This document shows positions 8,687 to 16,678 of a DNA stretch of 25,917 bases, in pieces. The number at the start of each line of letters is the position of its first letter. Position 1 is the stretch's first letter. A model generated the notes under the pieces. That model was not told the DNA's origin, made no database searches, and worked only from the letters and a program-made list of their open reading frames with translations. The translations under genes and the position numbers were made by a program. The stretch spans positions 1 through 25,917 of IMG/VR virus record IMGVR_UViG_3300035070_002679. One strand, given 5' to 3'. Source of the DNA: a virus.

Positions 8687-9240
8687 TAGCAAGTTTCTTT
8701 TAAGTGAATTTTTGTTTTGATCTTGAAACAGCCATACGGTCTCATACTGAACTGGTCTTTAATTTCATTGTGTGAGAATCCTTTGTAAATTTCATCAACT
8801 TGAGTATAATAAGCATTTACAATTAAATCAGCATTTGAAAATGATGTTTCATTAAAAAACTTCATCACATCCCAAATAACATTGCTTACATTTCTGGTCT
8901 CAAAGTTGTTAGGGTAAACAGCCATAAAATCAAACCAAAAAACAAACTCAATATCAGAACTTCCATTTATTGACTGAAATTTACGTTCTGTTATCTCAAA
9001 GTCATCACTGACAACAAATGAAAAATTACCTATTGTATTGTCCGGGAAAAGTTTTATATATTGGTTTCCACTTGAATAAATTGCAGGATATTCTATGATT
9101 TTGTCGTCTTGCTTTTCGGTGTATCTTTCGGCCCTGCCAAATGCTTCGTTTAGCCATGAAAATTTTGTTTTTAGTTTAGTATTTATTTCTCCTAATGCAA
9201 TATCTAAGAATCGCGGAGTATCTAAAGTTTGTGGTGTCAT
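8686..9240 (-). CDS. Putative tail terminator / tail completion protein
   Basis: A 184-aa protein with mixed alpha/beta character. It begins MTPQTLDTPRFLDIALGEI, has a beta-rich middle (FSFVVSDDFEITERKFQS) and ends KIKTKIHLKETC. ATG 9240 overlaps the stop of the previous gene as ATGA. Placed between a gp10-like connector and the tail chaperones, it sits where siphoviruses usually encode tail terminator proteins, which cap the tail and join it to the head. This rests on position and size. I do not recognise a defining motif. Confidence 0.45.
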   Translation of the reverse strand: MTPQTLDTPRFLDIALGEINTKLKTKFSWLNEAFGRAERYTEKQDDKIIEYPAIYSSGNQYIKLFPDNTIGNFSFVVSDDFEITERKFQSINGSSDIEFVFWFDFMAVYPNNFETRNVSNVIWDVMKFFNETSFSNADLIVNAYYTQVDEIYKGFSHNEIKDQFSMRPYGCFKIKTKIHLKETC

Positions 9241-9665
9241 AAGTATGATTGTATTTTGGTTCTTAAATCTGATTTTATTTTATTTTTTAACAGATCAATT
9301 GATTTATCTGTTAATCCTAAAATAGAACCGCCGTATTTTTCTATCAAATCATTTGTTTTTGAATCTTTGGCATCAAAGTAAATATATTTAGTACCGTAAT
9401 CAATAAATATACTTGCATGAAAATCTCCCGTATCTTTTAATGTCACCCTATCTGCAGGTTGTCCAACTCTTATCTTAACATCAAATGTAAAATCTGAATA
9501 TTCTGGTACTATCTCATTTCCTTTTCCATCAATACCGGACATTAATTGTTTTCTATTTAGATCAATAGTAAATACTTCATTAATCTCAATTATATCTAAA
9601 ACGATTTTATCCTTATCAACTTTGATCTTTTGAAGGTTGCTTACTATGTTGTCAATGGCTGTCAA
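9237..9665 (-). CDS. Putative head-tail connector (gp10-like)
   Basis: A 142-aa protein starting at a TTG codon that overlaps the upstream stop as TTGA. No in-frame ATG precedes residue 39 and the frame is closed three codons upstream, so a TTG start is forced unless the protein is much shorter. The middle contains RVTLKDTGDFHASIFI (about residues 75-90), resembling the Asp-Thr-Gly region of HK97 gp10-like completion proteins. A C-terminal helix holds LTDKSIDLLKNKIKSDL. Its position after the capsid genes and before the tail terminator candidate supports a neck or completion role. Confidence 0.5.
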   Translation of the reverse strand: MTAIDNIVSNLQKIKVDKDKIVLDIIEINEVFTIDLNRKQLMSGIDGKGNEIVPEYSDFTFDVKIRVGQPADRVTLKDTGDFHASIFIDYGTKYIYFDAKDSKTNDLIEKYGGSILGLTDKSIDLLKNKIKSDLRTKIQSYL

Positions 9666-9925
9666 ATTACTTCAAAATTATCATTAAAATATTTTCCAGC
9701 AACTAACCATTGATCTAAATGATTTTTCGGATTTCTTGCAATCATATCGCCTATTTTTGGGCTTCCATTTGATTTGTCGACATCTGAAATAGATACTTCT
9801 ATCACATTGTCTTTTGTTTCATGAGATACAATGTAACCAAGATTTTTAAATTCATAAATATCGCTTTCGGTTACTGGCCTTAATTCTGCGATTTGCTTTC
9901 TCCTAAATTGATTAAATTTTGTCAT
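9662..9925 (-). CDS. Small phage head-cluster protein of unknown role
   Basis: An 87-aa basic-start protein (MTKFNQFRRKQIAELRPV) whose C-terminus contains GDMIARNPKNHLDQWLVAG. I recognise this pattern from small proteins encoded beside capsid genes in many phages, but I know no established function for it. ATG 9925 is preceded by AAAATCAA directly before the start, the leader motif recurrent in this element. It is coupled to the next gene by a TTGA overlap. It could be a capsid accessory or head-closure protein. Confidence 0.6.
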   Translation of the reverse strand: MTKFNQFRRKQIAELRPVTESDIYEFKNLGYIVSHETKDNVIEVSISDVDKSNGSPKIGDMIARNPKNHLDQWLVAGKYFNDNFEVI

Positions 9926-9935
9926 TTGATTTTAT

Positions 9936-11138
9936 TTAAATTGTTCTATAATTTACACCCCTAGCCAAACACGGTAAACATACGTTAGAAATCTTTGAAC
10001 TGTCAAACATTATTGAGTTCATTTCTTTGTCATACATGGATTTTAGAGAACGGTTGTTTTTTGGGTCACCTTCAGAACTTCCATCAATTTCATATAAAAC
10101 CATTTTTGCATCAATGTTCCTTTCATTCCTGTTTACCTTAGTATTTGCATTGTAAATAAATTCACGCATCATGGCCAAACCAACTCCCTTACAAATCAGA
10201 TTAGCAAACAATGCCTTTTGTTCCACAATGAAATCTGTGTAATCACACATTACACAGATTTTTAGATTTAACCCGTAATTATTGGAACCCGTAAAACTAA
10301 CTTTATTTTTTTCAATTACACTAAAGTCCGATACTGTCTCAAATCCTTGAATAGTGAAATATCTTGTATTGCAGCAAAATTCAGAAACATTACATTCTAC
10401 ACTATTTGAGTATTGACCCGAAATTCCATAATAACAAATATAGTAATTTGCATGGCTTTCAAAACTCCAATCAACTGCAAACCATTGTGTATCTTTTGCC
10501 GTCGTGTAAACTAAATTCGCTGTATAATCGGGTGCAACTTTCCCGGACTTGAAAACCTTTACAACTACGCTTTGAGCTTCTGACAATCTCAAAGATATGG
10601 AAGTGACTTTTGTTTTTATGCTTAAGTCTCTGTGAGTAGAAAACTCCAATCCTGTGACTTTTCCATTTTGAGAATGCCCTGTAAAATCTTCTGTCTCAAT
10701 TATCGGAATGTCTCTATTTAGTAAATTCTTTGCAGTTCCTAATCCAAATTTTTGAGTAAACCAATCGTTTATAGTTGTGGCAATGGCGTCCAATGTTTTT
10801 GTTTTTAACCACTCATTAAAGTGATTTGTTTCTTTCCAGAACTCTGTACTTGTTATTGCTACATTTGTGCCCGTCTTTAACCTTATGTAAAGTTTGGAGC
10901 TATGATGTACAATATCATCAACTTTATAATCTGTTTTTGAGTTGTCAAAATTTGGATATGTCGGCTGTTCCGGACAAAACGCATTTAAGTTCCCAAGTGT
11001 CAACAAAGGATGATTTGATTGATAGTATAACCCACTTGAAGAAGTGTTTAAATCCTTTATAACTATTGAAGGTTCAAGGTTTGATCTCCAACCTACCAAA
11101 GAAGACAATTCTGTTTTTATTGTATTCGTGTCAAACAT
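9936..11138 (-). CDS. Putative structural protein downstream of capsid (neck or adaptor region)
   Basis: A 400-aa protein in the first slot after the major capsid gene and its terminator. The N-terminal 130 residues are polar with a WLKTKTLDAIATTINDWFTQKF helix. The middle 150 residues look like a beta-sandwich (SISLRLSEAQSVVVKVFKSG). The C-terminal part is helical and contains VNRNERNIDAKMVLYEIDG and a final VCLPCLARG motif. Cysteines are unusually frequent for a cytoplasmic phage protein (ECNVSEFCC, VMCDY, CLPC). The role is unknown: adaptor, head decoration and tail tube are all possible. Codon use and spacing are like its neighbours. Confidence 0.5.
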   Translation of the reverse strand: MFDTNTIKTELSSLVGWRSNLEPSIVIKDLNTSSSGLYYQSNHPLLTLGNLNAFCPEQPTYPNFDNSKTDYKVDDIVHHSSKLYIRLKTGTNVAITSTEFWKETNHFNEWLKTKTLDAIATTINDWFTQKFGLGTAKNLLNRDIPIIETEDFTGHSQNGKVTGLEFSTHRDLSIKTKVTSISLRLSEAQSVVVKVFKSGKVAPDYTANLVYTTAKDTQWFAVDWSFESHANYYICYYGISGQYSNSVECNVSEFCCNTRYFTIQGFETVSDFSVIEKNKVSFTGSNNYGLNLKICVMCDYTDFIVEQKALFANLICKGVGLAMMREFIYNANTKVNRNERNIDAKMVLYEIDGSSEGDPKNNRSLKSMYDKEMNSIMFDSSKISNVCLPCLARGVNYRTI

Positions 11139-11151
11139 TTTTTTAGAATTT

Positions 11152-11181
11152 AAAAAGGAGCGAACCGTTATAGTCCGCTCC
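11152..11181 (-). terminator. Intrinsic terminator after the capsid gene
   Basis: On the minus strand GGAGCGG-ACTATAACGGT-TCGCTCC forms a stem (6 perfect GC-rich pairs, about 8 of 10 overall) at 11157-11181. It is followed by five T residues at 11152-11156. It lies 30 bases past the capsid stop and 18 bases before the next start. It probably ends many capsid transcripts while letting some polymerase through to the tail genes. Confidence 0.75.
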
Positions 11182-11211
11182 TTAAATCAATTAATCAAAT
11201 CAAAAGCCAAA

Positions 11212-12249
11212 CTATTCTGCTGAACCAATTGCAAATTTTGCAATCGGGGCCGCTTTGGTTGCGATATCGTCATTATAGGCTACAACTGTAGCAACGTCAA
11301 TACTAAAACCATAATGCTGCTTCATTGAACGGGTATTGTCAGCCGTTGCCGCTCCATGCAATGCGCTATTGTCAGATACTCCATAATAGTAGTAAGTTGA
11401 AACAGGCATATCCAACATTGGTAAGTTCATTATATCCCATTCGTGAGTAGGTGTTTTAGTTCCTAAAATACTTTCTCTTTCGTGTCTGAACAACAAACCA
11501 ACTGAACCCGGATTGATGATATAACCACTTGCTGCGTGACCGTCTGCATTTGCTAATCTATTTGAGAATCCAAAAACCTTATCGTCGAATTGAATAAGCT
11601 TATTAGCTTCGTTGTAAAGTCCTTTTTCTTTTAGTTTCTCAATTCTGGATTGTAATCCGGTGTTTCCTATGATATTAAAAGGCGAACCATAAAAATCATT
11701 TGAATACATGATTGGAGTCAAGTCACCGATAATCTCATCCTTTTGTGCGTTGGTAGCCACAATTACATTACCTGTATTTGTATATCCTAAAATGTCGCCA
11801 AATACCTGTGATTTTGCAGTACTTAAAGCACTCAGACAAGCTGAATCCAAAGTATCTGCAAATTTGTAAAGGTAACTCAAAAACAATCTTTCATATTCAC
11901 GTTGAACATCCATTTCGTTGTTCATGTGATTTGAAGGTGTAACAGTGAATCCCCAACTATAAGTAGTGAACGCAATAGTCACTAATCTTGAAGTGTTTTC
12001 AGTATCTGCAATGGTTACCGTTCTTGTGCTGCCTATTGTAACTGTATTACTGTCATAAACGGGAACTTTAACGTCGGTTCCAACTGCTGTTAGTGCCTTT
12101 TGTTTTAGTTCTTCTGACAATATGCCACCTGCACCCATTGACTGCTGCATAAATGCATCATACGCTCCATATCTTGAAGGTCTTAACGTCCATTGGTCAA
12201 GGTTCGCTTTTGCTCGGACTTCTAAAGTCCTTGTTAATATTAAACTCAT
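11212..12249 (-). CDS. Major capsid protein
   Basis: A 345-aa protein directly after the scaffold gene and one small gene, in the standard head-gene order. The sequence has no signal peptide. It opens with a helical N-arm (MSLILTRTLEVRAKANLDQW), then VKVPVYDSNTVTIGSTRTVT, a central helical domain (FLSYLYKFADTLDSACLSALS) and a C-terminal beta-rich region (THEWDIMNLPMLDMPVSTYYYYG). Length and layout fit an HK97-fold coat protein that assembles the icosahedral shell. A terminator directly follows, as expected for the most abundant late product. No maturation protease gene was recognised nearby, so the N-arm may not be cleaved. Confidence 0.8.
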   Translation of the reverse strand: MSLILTRTLEVRAKANLDQWTLRPSRYGAYDAFMQQSMGAGGILSEELKQKALTAVGTDVKVPVYDSNTVTIGSTRTVTIADTENTSRLVTIAFTTYSWGFTVTPSNHMNNEMDVQREYERLFLSYLYKFADTLDSACLSALSTAKSQVFGDILGYTNTGNVIVATNAQKDEIIGDLTPIMYSNDFYGSPFNIIGNTGLQSRIEKLKEKGLYNEANKLIQFDDKVFGFSNRLANADGHAASGYIINPGSVGLLFRHERESILGTKTPTHEWDIMNLPMLDMPVSTYYYYGVSDNSALHGAATADNTRSMKQHYGFSIDVATVVAYNDDIATKAAPIAKFAIGSAE

Positions 12250-12280
12250 TTTTAAAAATTAAATTTGTGAATAAATAAGC

Positions 12281-12679
12281 TTACTTGATCCTTTCCCCCT
12301 TGAAGTGGCAAGTTGCTGATGTGATTACTGACATTGTGCCGCTACCTGTCGTGCTAAATCGGTAAAACGCTTTTGTAGGTGGACTTTCAATGAAAATCTT
12401 TGTGTTAGTGGTTTGGTTTGTATTTGTCAAACTATCCAACTTTACATAATTAACCCCGTCAACCGAACCCATAAAATAGGTCTTTCCAGCTGCGGTACCG
12501 CCTATTTTTGTGTTTACAACCTGAAATGCTCCAGATGCAAAACTACCTGCATGTGCGTAATCCAGATTTACAGTTGCTGTGTTTACAATTGTGTCCGAAC
12601 CTGTGAATGTGTTTATCTTTTGAGCATCCATGCTAAAAGAAATCAACAACATAAAAATTAACGAAAATAAATACTTCAT
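12281..12679 (-). CDS. Small protein with Sec signal peptide in the head cluster
   Basis: A 132-aa protein beginning MKYLFSLIFMLLISFSMDAQ: two-residue basic start, 14-residue hydrophobic core and a Ser-x-x-Ala-Gln cleavage region typical of Flavobacteria. The mature part is Thr/Ser-rich and beta-like (TGSDTIVNTATVNLDY, then a YFMGSVDGVNYVKLDSL segment resembling beta-sandwich modules). A related small protein occurs at this place in other Bacteroidota prophages as far as I remember. It lies between scaffold and major capsid genes, where decoration or stabiliser proteins are usual, yet a signal peptide would send it out of the cytoplasm. Decoration protein and exported surface protein are both open. 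Confidence 0.65.
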   Translation of the reverse strand: MKYLFSLIFMLLISFSMDAQKINTFTGSDTIVNTATVNLDYAHAGSFASGAFQVVNTKIGGTAAGKTYFMGSVDGVNYVKLDSLTNTNQTTNTKIFIESPPTKAFYRFSTTGSGTMSVITSATCHFKGERIK

Positions 12680-12717
12680 TTTTTTTTTAAATTATAAGGT
12701 TAAAAAATACCCGTCTC

Positions 12718-13665
12718 TTAGGTTATAGGCATGTCGTCTGTGACGGCTTCTTTATAAAGTTCGTCAAACTTCTGCCCGTATTTGGGATCCGTTTTTGCGA
12801 TTCCCTGTTCTGCCAACATCTTACCAATTCCAATCGTAGCTTCGTTCTTTGTTTTAAAACTCCCTTTTACAATAGTACTACCGCTGCCGCCTTGGCCGCC
12901 TTCTGATCCTGTACCTGTTACATTTCTGCCAGGTTCAAGTATCGGTTTGAGTTTCTCTAAAACTAATTCGCCCGCTGTGAATGGCTTTTGTAAGTTTGTT
13001 GGATTTGAGATGATATGCCCGTTTACATCTCTGAAAACTGTAATCGTGTTACCTTTTTCGTCTTTTTGAAATTCTGGTTTCCCTGTTTGCAATACTGATT
13101 GTTTAGCTGTTTGAATCATTGTATCTATAATACTTTGATCTAAAGCCTTAAATTTCAATCCTGCTAACGTACCGTTTATTTCAGCTTCGATTTTAGAAGT
13201 AACTAATTCGTTATCCTTTTCAGTGATCTTTGACATATAATCCGTCTCTTTGGTTTTTATGTCGTTTCTCAAATCTGATAACGCTTTATCTTTGTCTTGT
13301 ATTGATTTGGTCAAATCTTCAATCTGTTTAGTCAAAACAGCATCTCCTCCCGTTTTAGCTAATTTTTCTAAATCTGACTTTTCTTTTTTGAGTGTTTCAA
13401 TTTCGGACTTCAAAGAACTTGTATCAGTTTGTGTTTTGAGTTCATTTACTTTGTCCTTTAAAAATTGGTAGGTCTTAACTCCTGCAGGCTTATCAACTCC
13501 AAACAACTCTTTTATGTCATTGTCATAAGCCTTGTGAACTTCTGCAATCTTATTACCTATTACCTGATTTTCATCATTCTGACTTAATACGGTAATGGCT
13601 GCGATTTGCTCAGGTGTCAAACCTGCTAAAACTGAATTGCTTTTGATTAAATTTTCTGTTAACAT
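12718..13665 (-). CDS. Capsid scaffolding protein
   Basis: A 315-aa protein. Residues about 60-165 are a long charged coiled coil (SLKSEIETLKKEKSDLEKLAK, then KDKALSDLRNDIKTKETDYM). A C-terminal region follows with a Gly-rich linker (GTGSEGGQGGSGS) and a terminal helix (FDELYKEAVTDDM). Coiled coil plus linker plus a short capsid-binding tail, placed between portal and capsid genes, is the classic scaffold layout, similar to Gp20-type phage scaffolds. No protease catalytic residues were seen, so a protease-scaffold fusion is unlikely. It probably guides coat assembly and is then removed. Confidence 0.75.
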   Translation of the reverse strand: MLTENLIKSNSVLAGLTPEQIAAITVLSQNDENQVIGNKIAEVHKAYDNDIKELFGVDKPAGVKTYQFLKDKVNELKTQTDTSSLKSEIETLKKEKSDLEKLAKTGGDAVLTKQIEDLTKSIQDKDKALSDLRNDIKTKETDYMSKITEKDNELVTSKIEAEINGTLAGLKFKALDQSIIDTMIQTAKQSVLQTGKPEFQKDEKGNTITVFRDVNGHIISNPTNLQKPFTAGELVLEKLKPILEPGRNVTGTGSEGGQGGSGSTIVKGSFKTKNEATIGIGKMLAEQGIAKTDPKYGQKFDELYKEAVTDDMPIT

Positions 13666-13695
13666 TTTATCCCTTTTATGTTATTAAATAATTGA

Positions 13696-14022
13696 TTACT
13701 TTTTGAATGGATTGTAAATTTCCAATTCTACTACAAACCCGTTCGGATGCTTGAGAAAGTTTTGATACTCTCTTTCATCAAAGTATTGAGCATATGGTTT
13801 ACTTTGCATTAAACCGTTTGCATCAAATGATCTTTTATGAATTACCGCTAATACTCTTTTTTCGCATCCTTTTTCTGGCTTGCTTCCAACTAATGCCCTG
13901 AACGGTTTTAAGGCTTCAGTTAGGTGCGGATTTTCGTTTTTTGTAACTGTTGTTACTTTTTCTGGACTTTCCATTGATTTAATAATTTTAGGTTTAATAA
14001 TTTTAGGCTTCTTTGTTCTCAT
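13696..14022 (-). CDS. Hypothetical protein overlapping the portal gene
   Basis: A 108-aa basic protein. ATG 14022 overlaps the end of the portal gene by 20 bases. The N-terminus MRTKKPKIIKPKIIKS contains a duplicated Lys-Pro-Lys-Ile-Ile unit created by a perfect 15-bp tandem duplication. A later ATG (codon 17, about 13974) would give a 92-aa form without the repeat. The conserved-looking core is PFRALVGSKPEKGCEKRVLAVIHK, then KPYAQYFDEREYQNFLKHPNG. I do not recognise the family. Its place between portal and scaffold suggests a head-related protein, but no function can be named. Confidence 0.55.
   Translation of the reverse strand: MRTKKPKIIKPKIIKSMESPEKVTTVTKNENPHLTEALKPFRALVGSKPEKGCEKRVLAVIHKRSFDANGLMQSKPYAQYFDEREYQNFLKHPNGFVVELEIYNPFKK
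13978..14007. repeat. Tandem 15-bp duplication
   Basis: TTTAATAATTTTAGG occurs twice head to tail without a mismatch at 13978-13992 and 13993-14007. It spans the portal stop codon and the first codons of the next gene. Both copies carry in-frame stops for the portal, so the portal end is insensitive to loss of one copy. Confidence 0.9.
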
Positions 14023-15706
14023 TGCCTATTGGTTTAATAATGTATGATTTTAAAACTTTCTCAATTTCATTTATCTTTTTGTCAAATGGCATTTTTGCCC
14101 CAAATAATCTCAAAGATATATTTTCACGCTCAAACCTTTTTATTAGGGTTGAAAATCTAACTTTCAACATATAATCAAAATAGTCTATTTGGTTACTATC
14201 ATACATTGACTTTACTTCTGTAATTGTCAAATGTCGGAATGGGTCCAAATTCTTTAATATTTTGTGTTCTTGTTTCTCATCTTTATTGTTTTTGTATTTG
14301 GTATCAATGTACATTTCTTGGAGTTCATCTAATACCATTTGATCCGCATTCATTGCCTTAGCTTCATTATAGGCTTTGAGTAAATCATCACTCGAATACA
14401 AATAAAATTCAGTTCCGTAATTACAGAAATAAGATACAAAGTTTTCCCCAAACATCAACTTTGCCATTGTGGTAAATGTCCATTGCTCAATATGTTCAAA
14501 GTTGGTCTTTAGGTTATATAAAACTTGTTTTCTCTTTTCGTAATTTCCCAATACTTGCTTTTCGTTAACAGCTTCTTTGGTTTGCTCATTAATTACACCC
14601 GTTACCGATTCTTTAAATTTGGTCTCAAGTCTTACCAACTCACCAACATTGTAGTTTAAAGAATTCACATCAACTGGAACAATTCCCACGGGCGGACTTA
14701 AAGCGGGTGTATTTGGAGTTGGTACCGGAACTTCAATAAATGATCCTGCACCTGTAATCCTACTTGAGCATTTAGGACATTTCTTTAGTTTGTTACCTTC
14801 GTAAAGGTATTCCATATTTTTACCACCAAGTAAAAATCCATGATCACAACTAACGTCTCCATCTGTATAATTACAATCTTGTTCATAACCCCAATAGATA
14901 GAAAATGGAGCGTAAAGGTCTGAAAACTGTTTTGAGATTGAATAAAACAAAATCCAATCTAATAAGGCTGTTTTACCTGATATTGGACTTTTCTTTAAAT
15001 CGTTGTTTTCTATTGACATTGTGTCAGTCCAAAACCATGAAGCCGGACAATATCCTAAATCATGTGGATTTTCTGACACCAACATATCTAATTCACCACT
15101 ATCTGACATTTTAAAGGTTCTGTAATATTGGTCACATATGACATAATACTTATCGTTAGAATTATATACGACATACTTAAACTTTCCTTTTTCAGTTTCG
15201 AAGTATTTGATATTTTTAATATCAACCCTGCAAATATAAGGTTCCGGGTATTCTGTAGTTTGTTCTGAAGGTAAGTCAACCACTAACATTGTGTTAATGG
15301 CTGACTTCATTACTTCAAAACCCGTGGTCGAAAAATAATTTTCTAATTCGCTACTTTTTAAATAATCTGAAAATATAACTTCATAATCAGGTTTGGTAAA
15401 CTCATATTTGCGAACGGAATTTATACCGTCAAATACTTTCTCCAATTCTGAAAATGCTTCTTCTGTAAGTAATGTTGTTGGTATTGGTTCCTTAAACAAC
15501 GTTTTAAAAATCGTAAATTTATCTTCAGGTAATAAAGATCGTACAAAGTTAAGAAACTCATTAGCGGCAATATTACTAAACTCTCTTTCAGTTCTTGTTA
15601 CTGAATGAAATTTTAATTTTTCCTGATGCCTTTGAGCTATTGAAAGAGTTTGTTGATTACTCTTCTGTCTTTCCTTTATCGACTGCCTTATTTCCTGAAT
15701 TTCCAT
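14003..15706 (-). CDS. Phage portal protein with embedded four-cysteine cluster
   Basis: A 567-aa protein in the portal position (between terminase region and scaffold). It has a helical N-terminus, a beta-rich wing (CRVDIKNIKYFETEKGKFKY) and a helical C-terminal stem/clip region (KQVLGNYEKRKQVLYNLKTNFEHIEQWTFT). Long portal-like proteins of this type occur in Bacteroidota phages. Unusually, residues about 278-313 hold C-x8-C-x22-C-x2-C (C278, C287, C310, PKC at 311-313), followed by a Pro-rich loop (VPVPTPNTPALSPP). This could bind zinc. The portal forms the dodecameric DNA gate. Assignment is by context and overall layout rather than a single diagnostic motif. Confidence 0.72.
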   Translation of the reverse strand: MEIQEIRQSIKERQKSNQQTLSIAQRHQEKLKFHSVTRTEREFSNIAANEFLNFVRSLLPEDKFTIFKTLFKEPIPTTLLTEEAFSELEKVFDGINSVRKYEFTKPDYEVIFSDYLKSSELENYFSTTGFEVMKSAINTMLVVDLPSEQTTEYPEPYICRVDIKNIKYFETEKGKFKYVVYNSNDKYYVICDQYYRTFKMSDSGELDMLVSENPHDLGYCPASWFWTDTMSIENNDLKKSPISGKTALLDWILFYSISKQFSDLYAPFSIYWGYEQDCNYTDGDVSCDHGFLLGGKNMEYLYEGNKLKKCPKCSSRITGAGSFIEVPVPTPNTPALSPPVGIVPVDVNSLNYNVGELVRLETKFKESVTGVINEQTKEAVNEKQVLGNYEKRKQVLYNLKTNFEHIEQWTFTTMAKLMFGENFVSYFCNYGTEFYLYSSDDLLKAYNEAKAMNADQMVLDELQEMYIDTKYKNNKDEKQEHKILKNLDPFRHLTITEVKSMYDSNQIDYFDYMLKVRFSTLIKRFERENISLRLFGAKMPFDKKINEIEKVLKSYIIKPIGNENKEA

Positions 15707-15833
15707 CTACTTTTTTTGGTTCATTATACAAACTCCAATTACCCCCGTTTTCCATTGCTAAAATCCTTTCTGCATGATCTTTGTCAAACTCCCGGATTAT
15801 ACCTTGTGCTGAAATTAAATTTACTTTACTCAT
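15657..15833 (-). CDS. Small 58-aa protein overlapping the portal start
   Basis: ATG 15833 opens a 58-codon frame (MSKVNLISAQGIIREFDKDH ... KGKTEE) ending in TAA at 15657. The last 50 bases overlap the portal gene start. It fills the otherwise empty gap between the 216-aa structural protein and the portal. I remember short proteins of similar opening (MSK-NLISA-G) upstream of portal genes in other Bacteroidota prophages, which supports it being real. The C-terminus is very hydrophilic. No function is known to me. Confidence 0.7.
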   Translation of the reverse strand: MSKVNLISAQGIIREFDKDHAERILAMENGGNWSLYNEPKKVDGNSGNKAVDKGKTEE

Positions 15834-15836
15834 GAC

Positions 15837-16487
15837 TTAAAGTTGAGTAATGCCGTTAAAGTCAGTTGGTGTAACAACATAGAATTTATCACTCCAATTT
15901 TCGAGCATACCAAAAGCTATCATATTGTGATCTGGAGCTTCAAAACCACCTATGATTTTGTCACCAATAAAGAAAGAGTTTGGAGCCAATGGAATAGGAC
16001 GAAATTTTGTAGGTGTAGTCAAATCATCAACTAACCCCGCAATTTTACCATTACCATTGATAAGATAAACTCCTAAGTTTTCGCACATGTACGCCTTCAT
16101 TAATGCAATGACGGTTTGCTTTTGACTAAGAAACTTACCTGTAAATGTAGTAGGTGTAGAGCCTATTACTTGTGCAACTCCGTTTACAGTAGCGTTACCA
16201 CCACCGTAATTTCTGGCTTCACCACCTCCAAAAGTAGGCTCTGAAACAAAAGGTGAAACGGTTACTTTTGTGCCATCTGATGCAGCTTTTAGAGCCGTCC
16301 ACGTAGCTAATACATTTGGGTTTGCACTTGCAATTACTGATTCATTCAGTGTTGTGCCTGTAGAATAAACCCTTTGAAACATAATTTTCTGAACTTGCCC
16401 GAAGTCTTCAGGACATGTAGAAGCGGTTAACGCTGTCAATGCTGAACCTACCGGACAACCGCATAACAATGCTGTGAATAAGGTCAT
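15837..16487 (-). CDS. Putative virion structural protein (candidate major tail protein)
   Basis: A 216-aa protein, the first gene after the promoter-like box at 16561. It contains STCPEDFGQVQKIMFQRVYS (about residues 23-42), NPNVLATWTALKAASDGTKV and a terminal KFYVVTPTDFNGITQL, a combination I associate with a conserved Bacteroidota prophage protein. No enzyme motif is visible. No tail tube gene is recognisable between the capsid and tape measure genes, so this protein is a candidate for that role. Head structural protein is the other option. It leads the head operon and is probably expressed strongly. Confidence 0.5.
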   Translation of the reverse strand: MTLFTALLCGCPVGSALTALTASTCPEDFGQVQKIMFQRVYSTGTTLNESVIASANPNVLATWTALKAASDGTKVTVSPFVSEPTFGGGEARNYGGGNATVNGVAQVIGSTPTTFTGKFLSQKQTVIALMKAYMCENLGVYLINGNGKIAGLVDDLTTPTKFRPIPLAPNSFFIGDKIIGGFEAPDHNMIAFGMLENWSDKFYVVTPTDFNGITQL

Positions 16488-16560
16488 TTTTGCTAATTTA
16501 AGATTAATAAATAAATTGCGCTTTGGCCCATTGCAGCGGTTTAAAAGAACTATTGTGTCA

Positions 16561-16595
16561 CAAAAGTATGTCTTTTTTTAATATGTTGGTGTAAA
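16561..16595 (-). promoter_or_regulatory. Candidate promoter of the head-gene operon
   Basis: On the minus strand TACTTTTG (16568-16561) matches the Bacteroidota -7 box TAnnTTTG. The upstream element is weak (TTTAC at 16595-16591, spacing slightly long). The predicted start is about 60-70 bases before the ATG of the 216-aa structural gene, in an AT-rich leader, and just downstream of the terminator at 16679-16712. Confidence 0.5.
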
Positions 16596-16678
16596 TGATT
16601 TAAAATTTATTGTTTTGGCTTGTTTTGGTGAACGCTGTTGATGTTTCTTTATATGTTTGAGTAGTAACACCACAAAAT

